Assembly (NCBI GenBank): GCA_003231035.1
Contig: QIHU01000410.1
Location: 1 to 10,732, forward strand
Direction of reading: 5' to 3'
Source of the DNA: Acidobacteriota bacterium
GTDB taxonomy: Bacteria > Acidobacteriota > Thermoanaerobaculia > Multivoradales > SZUA-115
Length of the DNA: 10,732 bases
Positions 6,684 through 10,732 of this stretch are shown in pieces. Position 1 is the stretch's first letter, and the number at the start of each line of letters is the position of its first letter. The notes beneath the pieces were generated by a model that made no database searches, was not told the DNA's origin, and was given only the letters and a program-made list of their open reading frames with translations. Position numbers and translations under genes: made by a program.

Positions 6684-9600
6684 TCACATGTTCCGGCGGT
6701 ATTGGCCGCCAACTTGATAGAGCGCCTGCGAGATCTGGCCCAGAGTGCAGACCTTGGTCGCTTCCATCAACGCAGCGAAGAGGTTCCCGTTCTCGACCGC
6801 GACCTGCTGGAGCTGACCCAGCGCGCCACCCCGCGCCTCGTGGTTGCGGGCCTTGAAGGCTTCGAGCGAGGTGATGGCGTACTGCTTCTCGTCGCTGGTC
6901 GAGCGAATCACCTCGTCGGGGATGATGGTCGGCGAACCCTGTGGACCGAGGAAGGTGTTGACTCCCACGATCGGCATGGTGCCGTTGTGCTTGAGCGATT
7001 CGTAGTAGAGGGATTCCTCTTGAATCTTGGTGCGCTGGTACATCCGCTCCATCGCCCCCAAGACGCCCCCTCTTTCCGAGAGGCTGCGAAACTCGGTGAG
7101 CACCGCCCCCTCGACCAGATCGGTCAACTCATCGATGATGAACGAGCCCTGGAGGGGGTTCTCGTTCTTGGCCAACCCCAGCTCCTTGTTGATGATCAAC
7201 TGGATGGCCAGGGCGCGGCGCACGCTCTCCTCGGTGGGAGTGGTGATCGCCTCGTCATAGGCGTTGGTGTGCAAGGAGTTGCAGTTGTCGTAAATGGCGT
7301 ACAGCGCTTGCAGGGTGGTGCGGATGTCGTTAAAGGAGATCTCTTGGGCGTGCAGGCTGCGGCCGGAGGTTTGGACGTGGTACTTGAGTTTCTGCGACCG
7401 CGCGTTGGCGCCGTATTTGTTGCGCATCGCTTTGGCCCAGACGCGGCGCGCCACCCGGCCGATCACCGAGTACTCGGGATCGAGGCCGTTTGAAAAGAAG
7501 AAAGACAAGTTGGGGGCAAAGGCGTCGATCTTCATGCCCCGCGAGAGGTAGTACTCGACGTAGGTAAAGCCGTTGGCGAGGGTCAAGGCGAGCTGGGTGA
7601 TCGGGTTGGCCCCGGCTTCGGCGATGTGGTACCCGGAGATCGAAACGGAGTAGAAGTTGCGCACTTTGCGATCGATGAAGTACTCCTGAATATCGCCCAT
7701 CATGCGCAGGGCGAACTCGGTCGAGAAAATACAGGTGTTCTGCGCCTGGTCTTCCTTGAGAATATCGGCCTGCACCGTCCCGCGCACCCGTCCTAGGACC
7801 TCTTCCCGGATGCGCTCGTAGACTTCGCCGGGGAGAACCTGATCGCCGCTGACCCCGAGCAGCAATAGGCCCAGTCCATCGTTGCCCTCGGGCAACTCTC
7901 CCTGGTACTCGGGCCGCGCCGCGCCGCGAGCTTGGTAGATCCCGTCGATCTTGGCGACCACCTCGTCGCGCAGCCCTTCCCCGTGGATGTACTTCTCGCA
8001 GCCCTGGTCGATCGCCGCATTGAGGAAGAAGGCGAGAACCATCGGGGCGGGGCCGTTGATGGTCATCGAAACCGAGGTCTTGGGATCGCTGAGATCGAAG
8101 CCCGAGTAGAGCTTCTTGGCATCGTCGACGGTGGCGATGCTCACCCCGGAGTTGCCCACCTTGCCGTAGATATCCGGCCGAGGATCGGGATCCTCGCCGT
8201 AGAGGGTCACCGAATCGAAAGCGGTCGACAACCGCTTGGCGGGTAGGCCGCGCGAGACGTAGTGAAAACGGCGGTTGGTCCGTTCCGGCCCCCCTTCGCC
8301 GGCGAACATCCGCGCCGGATCCTCGCCCTGCCGTTTGAGGGGAAAAACGCCAGCGGCAAAGGGGAAGAGGCCCGGAGCGTTCTCGGTCAGTTGCCAGCGC
8401 AAGATGTCGCCCCAGTCGTTGAAACGGGGCAGGCTCACCTTGGGAATGCGCAGGTGGGAGAGGGATTCGGTGAAGAGATCCTGCTCGATCACCTTGTCGC
8501 GCACTTGGAATCGGTACTTGTCCGCCTTGTAGCGTTCCACCATCGCCGGCCACTGGCGCAGGAGGGTCTTGCAGTCAGCGTCGAGCCGGTCTTCGAAGTG
8601 GGCATAGAGATCGATCAGCTCGCCCAGGTAGTCGGGTTCACCGACCACCTTGCTGAGCACCTCGACCACCCCTCGTTCACCTTGCTCAGGCTCGACAATC
8701 TCGACCCTCTCTTCGCCGATCCTGGCGCGCAAGGTCTCAATGGTGCCGTGGAGCTGGTAGAGCTTGCGGGCGAGGGCGCACTGCTCTTCGACGAAGTGGT
8801 CATAGCTCTCGCTGGCCTCGACGATCTCGGCCAGATAGCGCACTCGTTCCGGTGGGATGACGAAGCGGTTCTCGGAGCCAGCCGAGGTGATCTCAAGGCT
8901 CGATTCCAGTTTGGCGCCGGTGCGCTCGACCAGTTTCGCCATCAGCTGGCGATAGAGCCGGCTGGTGCCCGGATCGTTGAACTGGGAGGCGATGGTGCCG
9001 AAAATCGGCAGCTCCTCGTTGGCCGCCTCAAAGAGCATGTGGTTGCGTTGGTACTGCTTGCGCACGTCGCGCAGTGCGTCGAGCGAGCCGGGCTTATCGA
9101 ACTTGTTGATCGCGATCAGGTCGGCGAAATCGAGCATGTCGATCTTCTCGAGCTGGGTCGCGGCACCATACTCGGCCGTCATTACGTAGAGGGAGACGTC
9201 GCAGTGCTCGGTGATCTCGGTATCGGACTGCCCGATTCCCGAGGTCTCGACGATGACCAGATCAAACTCGGCCGCCTTGCAAACATCGATCGACTCTTGA
9301 ACATAGCGCGACAGGGCCAGGTTGGACTGGCGTGTGGCCAGGGAGCGCATATAAACCCGCGGGTTGTCGATGGCGTTCATGCGGATGCGGTCGCCGAGCA
9401 GGGCCCCCCCGGTCTTGCGCTTCGAAGGATCGACTGAAATCACCGCGATGGTCTTGTCCGCGAAGTCTCTGAGGAAGCGTCGCACCAGCTCGTCGACCAA
9501 AGAAGACTTCCCCGAACCGCCGGTGCCGGTGATCCCGAGTACCGGAATCGTCCGCCGCGAGGCCACGAGCTCCACTTGCTCTTCGAGGAAGGGCCCGTGT

Positions 9601-10157
9601 TGGGGAAAGTTCTCGGCCATGGTGATGATCTGGGCAATCGCTTGGTGATCTCGCTCCTTGAGGCGGGAAAACTGGCCGTTGAGCGCCGGCTCGCCCTGGT
9701 TGCCCAAAACGACAGTGGGGAAGTCGCACTGGCGCAACAGATCGTTGATCATCCCTTGCAAACCCATCGACCGACCGTCGTCGGGCGAGTAGATTCGAGT
9801 GATGCCGTAGTCGTGCAGCTCTTCGATTTCACTGGGTAAGATGGTTCCGCCACCACCGGCGAAGATCTTCACCTGGGCACCGCGCTCGGCGAGCAGGTCG
9901 TGCATGTATTTGAGGTATTCGACATGGCCCCCCTGGTAGGAAGTCATGGCGATCGCCTGCACGTCCTCTTGAATGGCGCAATCGACGATCTCGGCTACCG
10001 ATCGGTTGTGCCCCAAGTGGATGACCTCGGCGCCCGAGGCCTGCAAGACCCGCCGCATGATATTGATCGCCGCATCGTGGCCGTCGAACAACGAGGCCGC
10101 GGTAACGATTCGAATGGGGTTCTCAGGCCGGTAGGCCTCGATCTTCTCGGGTACCAT
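6684..10157 (-). CDS. icmF: Fused isobutyryl-CoA mutase / G-protein chaperone IcmF
   Basis: This 1157-aa protein combines, in one chain, the three parts that are separate in other acyl-CoA mutases. Residues 14-140 are the B12-binding domain, with DGHDAA at 25-30 (His27 the cobalt ligand; the usual last Gly of DxHxxG is Ala). Residues about 200-420 are the MeaB-like GTPase: GTGGSGKS (211-218), VDPSKRKTGG (242-251), ETSGIGQSD (304-312), NKFD (351-354). After a helical linker, about 550-1157 is the mutase barrel. At the substrate-specificity sites it has Phe631 (NRRFHY) and Gln806 (AQNTCIF) where MutB has Tyr88 and Arg206; Phe/Gln is the pair known for isobutyryl-CoA mutase. His844 (SGYH) is kept. 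It should interconvert isobutyryl-CoA and n-butyryl-CoA, with loading and repair of the cofactor by its own G domain; some IcmF enzymes also convert isovaleryl-CoA to pivalyl-CoA. Annotation pipelines often call this family simply methylmalonyl-CoA mutase. It leads the mutA-mutB-meaB set and has a good ribosome site. It is longer than the roughly 1090 aa typical of the best-studied member, owing to an insertion near 724-794. Confidence 0.95.
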   Translation of the reverse strand: MVPEKIEAYRPENPIRIVTAASLFDGHDAAINIMRRVLQASGAEVIHLGHNRSVAEIVDCAIQEDVQAIAMTSYQGGHVEYLKYMHDLLAERGAQVKIFAGGGGTILPSEIEELHDYGITRIYSPDDGRSMGLQGMINDLLRQCDFPTVVLGNQGEPALNGQFSRLKERDHQAIAQIITMAENFPQHGPFLEEQVELVASRRTIPVLGITGTGGSGKSSLVDELVRRFLRDFADKTIAVISVDPSKRKTGGALLGDRIRMNAIDNPRVYMRSLATRQSNLALSRYVQESIDVCKAAEFDLVIVETSGIGQSDTEITEHCDVSLYVMTAEYGAATQLEKIDMLDFADLIAINKFDKPGSLDALRDVRKQYQRNHMLFEAANEELPIFGTIASQFNDPGTSRLYRQLMAKLVERTGAKLESSLEITSAGSENRFVIPPERVRYLAEIVEASESYDHFVEEQCALARKLYQLHGTIETLRARIGEERVEIVEPEQGERGVVEVLSKVVGEPDYLGELIDLYAHFEDRLDADCKTLLRQWPAMVERYKADKYRFQVRDKVIEQDLFTESLSHLRIPKVSLPRFNDWGDILRWQLTENAPGLFPFAAGVFPLKRQGEDPARMFAGEGGPERTNRRFHYVSRGLPAKRLSTAFDSVTLYGEDPDPRPDIYGKVGNSGVSIATVDDAKKLYSGFDLSDPKTSVSMTINGPAPMVLAFFLNAAIDQGCEKYIHGEGLRDEVVAKIDGIYQARGAARPEYQGELPEGNDGLGLLLLGVSGDQVLPGEVYERIREEVLGRVRGTVQADILKEDQAQNTCIFSTEFALRMMGDIQEYFIDRKVRNFYSVSISGYHIAEAGANPITQLALTLANGFTYVEYYLSRGMKIDAFAPNLSFFFSNGLDPEYSVIGRVARRVWAKAMRNKYGANARSQKLKYHVQTSGRSLHAQEISFNDIRTTLQALYAIYDNCNSLHTNAYDEAITTPTEESVRRALAIQLIINKELGLAKNENPLQGSFIIDELTDLVEGAVLTEFRSLSERGGVLGAMERMYQRTKIQEESLYYESLKHNGTMPIVGVNTFLGPQGSPTIIPDEVIRSTSDEKQYAITSLEAFKARNHEARGGALGQLQQVAVENGNLFAALMEATKVCTLGQISQALYQVGGQYRRNM

Positions 10158-10243
10158 CGAGAGAGTCTCCAGGGTTGAGGACGGGCGCGCGGGCGACTAG
10201 CCGTGGATGGCCTTCGAGAGCAGCGCACCACAATCGAGAGAGT
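10156..10243. repeat. 11-bp direct repeat ATCGAGAGAGT, two copies
   Basis: The plus strand carries ATCGAGAGAGT at 10156-10166 and again at 10233-10243, 77 bp apart. The first copy covers the icmF start codon (first two bases) and the spacer up to its Shine-Dalgarno; the second lies just after the stop of the upstream gene. Each copy also touches a GTACC or TACC string, on opposite sides. This may be a regulator site or chance in a short purine-rich string. Confidence 0.4.
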
Positions 10244-10249
10244 ACCAAA
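10158..10249. other. Intergenic region between the pseudouridine synthase gene and icmF
   Basis: This 92-bp gap contains the icmF ribosome site and an 11-bp direct repeat (listed separately). I see no convincing -10/-35 promoter pair and no hairpin plus T-tract, so it cannot be decided from sequence whether icmF has its own promoter here or is read through from the upstream gene. Confidence 0.5.
10166..10170 (-). promoter_or_regulatory. Ribosome binding site of icmF
   Basis: The minus strand reads GGAGA, then eight bases CTCTCTCG, then the ATG at 10157-10155. Spacing and sequence are good, and this supports the ATG at 10157 as the start. The N-terminal residues that follow lead directly into the B12 domain with no excess sequence. 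Confidence 0.7.
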
Positions 10250-10732
10250 TCAAGGCGAACCCGCCGCTTCGAGCCCCTGCCAGAGTTGGTCGAGATCCTT
10301 GGAGTACGGCGCTTCGAACTCAACCCACTGGCCACCCCGAGGATGGCGTAGGCGCAGCTTCCAGGCGTGCAGAGCCGGCCGCGGAAAGGTGCGCAAGAGT
10401 GGCTGGTATTTCGGCGGACTGCTCTTCCACCGCGCTTCGCCGTAGACCGGGTCGCCGACCAACGGGTAGCCAGCGTGCTTGAGGTGGACGCGAATCTGGT
10501 GGGTACGGCCCGTCTCGAGATCAATCTCTAGGTGCGAAGCGCCGCCCACGGAAGCCAGAGTGCGGTAGACGGTCACCGCGGGCCGGCCGCGCGGTCTGAC
10601 CGCCATCTCCGTTCGCCGTTGCGGGTGGCGACCGATGGCGGCCTCGATCCTCCCCTCGGCAGGCGACTTGCCGTAGACGATGGCGCGGTACAGCTTGCCG
10701 ATCTGGCGCTCAGAAAAATCCGTGGCCAGTTG
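10250..10732 (-). CDS. RluA/RluD-family 23S rRNA pseudouridine synthase, C-terminal part (N-terminus cut by window edge)
   Basis: The frame is open from the window edge and ends with TGA at 10250-10252, giving the last 160 residues. Visible family strings in order, numbered from the window edge: FSERQIGKLYRAIVYG (6-21), the conserved IGRHPQRRTEMAV (32-44), the signature GRTHQIRVHLKHAGYPLVGDP (74-94), and the late RPALHAWKLRLRHP (116-129) followed by FEAPYSKDL (136-144). These belong to the catalytic domain of the RluA/RluC/RluD family, which isomerises uridine to pseudouridine in rRNA (RluD acts on helix 69 of 23S rRNA). The catalytic Asp of the HRLDxxTSG motif, and any N-terminal S4 domain, lie beyond the window, so activity and exact subtype (RluD versus RluC) cannot be confirmed. 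An internal ATG at 10606 is not the start, because conserved sequence continues upstream of it. It looks like a housekeeping neighbour, functionally unrelated to the mutases. Confidence 0.92.
   Translation of the reverse strand, partial: QLATDFSERQIGKLYRAIVYGKSPAEGRIEAAIGRHPQRRTEMAVRPRGRPAVTVYRTLASVGGASHLEIDLETGRTHQIRVHLKHAGYPLVGDPVYGEARWKSSPPKYQPLLRTFPRPALHAWKLRLRHPRGGQWVEFEAPYSKDLDQLWQGLEAAGSP

Noticed and set aside
6537..7493. 318-codon plus-strand open frame opposite the icmF/mutA junction
   Set aside because: Antisense shadow across two real genes; no ribosome site or domain recognised.
7330..8553. 407-codon open frame on the minus strand in another frame of icmF
   Set aside because: Out-of-frame shadow of the conserved mutase barrel, with Arg/Pro/Gly-rich composition and no domain.
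8262..9437. 391-codon open frame on the plus strand antisense to icmF
   Set aside because: It lies wholly opposite a well-conserved gene in a GC-rich genome, where long antisense frames are common; its protein shows no recognisable domain.
6684..10157. icmF as an ordinary methylmalonyl-CoA mutase or an assembly fusion of meaB and mutB
   Set aside because: The domain order B12-binding, G domain, mutase barrel is the native IcmF order, the linkers are continuous, and the active-site Phe/Gln pair differs from MutB.

Overview
This is a GC-rich bacterial stretch in which all six recognised genes lie on the minus strand, so transcription runs from the high to the low coordinates. The core is a tightly packed set of adenosylcobalamin (coenzyme B12)-dependent acyl-CoA mutase genes. 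The DUF5916-type outer-membrane protein at one end and the IcmF-type fused mutase suggest a high-GC Gram-negative such as an Acidobacteriota or Gemmatimonadota relative. That assignment is inference from gene content only; there is no rRNA or other marker in the window.

Layout in transcription order: (1) 10732-10250, the C-terminal 160 residues of an RluA/RluD-family rRNA pseudouridine synthase, cut by the window edge. (2) A 92-bp gap with a clear Shine-Dalgarno. (3) 10157-6684, icmF, a 1157-residue fusion of a B12-binding domain, a MeaB-like G-protein chaperone domain and an acyl-CoA mutase barrel. (4) After 6 nt, 6677-4593, mutA, the small non-catalytic subunit of methylmalonyl-CoA mutase. 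(5) With a 4-nt ATGA overlap, 4596-2398, mutB, the large catalytic subunit. (6) With an 8-nt overlap, 2405-1374, meaB, the stand-alone GTPase chaperone of the mutase. (7) A 141-bp intergenic region with a perfect 8-bp inverted repeat. (8) 1232-1, the N-terminal 410 residues of a secreted CBM9-like/DUF5916 outer-membrane protein, cut by the window edge.

How the genes fit together: mutA, mutB and meaB make the (R)-methylmalonyl-CoA to succinyl-CoA mutase and its cofactor-loading and repair GTPase, the last step of propionyl-CoA assimilation or its reverse. IcmF carries the Phe/Gln active-site pair of isobutyryl-CoA mutases in place of the Tyr/Arg pair seen in mutB, so it should interconvert n-butyryl-CoA and isobutyryl-CoA (possibly also related branched acyl-CoAs) and brings its own G-protein domain. 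The cluster therefore appears to co-express two carbon-skeleton mutases of different substrate class, each with its own chaperone. The end genes look unrelated in function. I see no tRNA, rRNA, CRISPR array, insertion sequence or phage gene, and no clearly undescribed system; the most unusual points are the operon composition and an enlarged insertion in the IcmF barrel.
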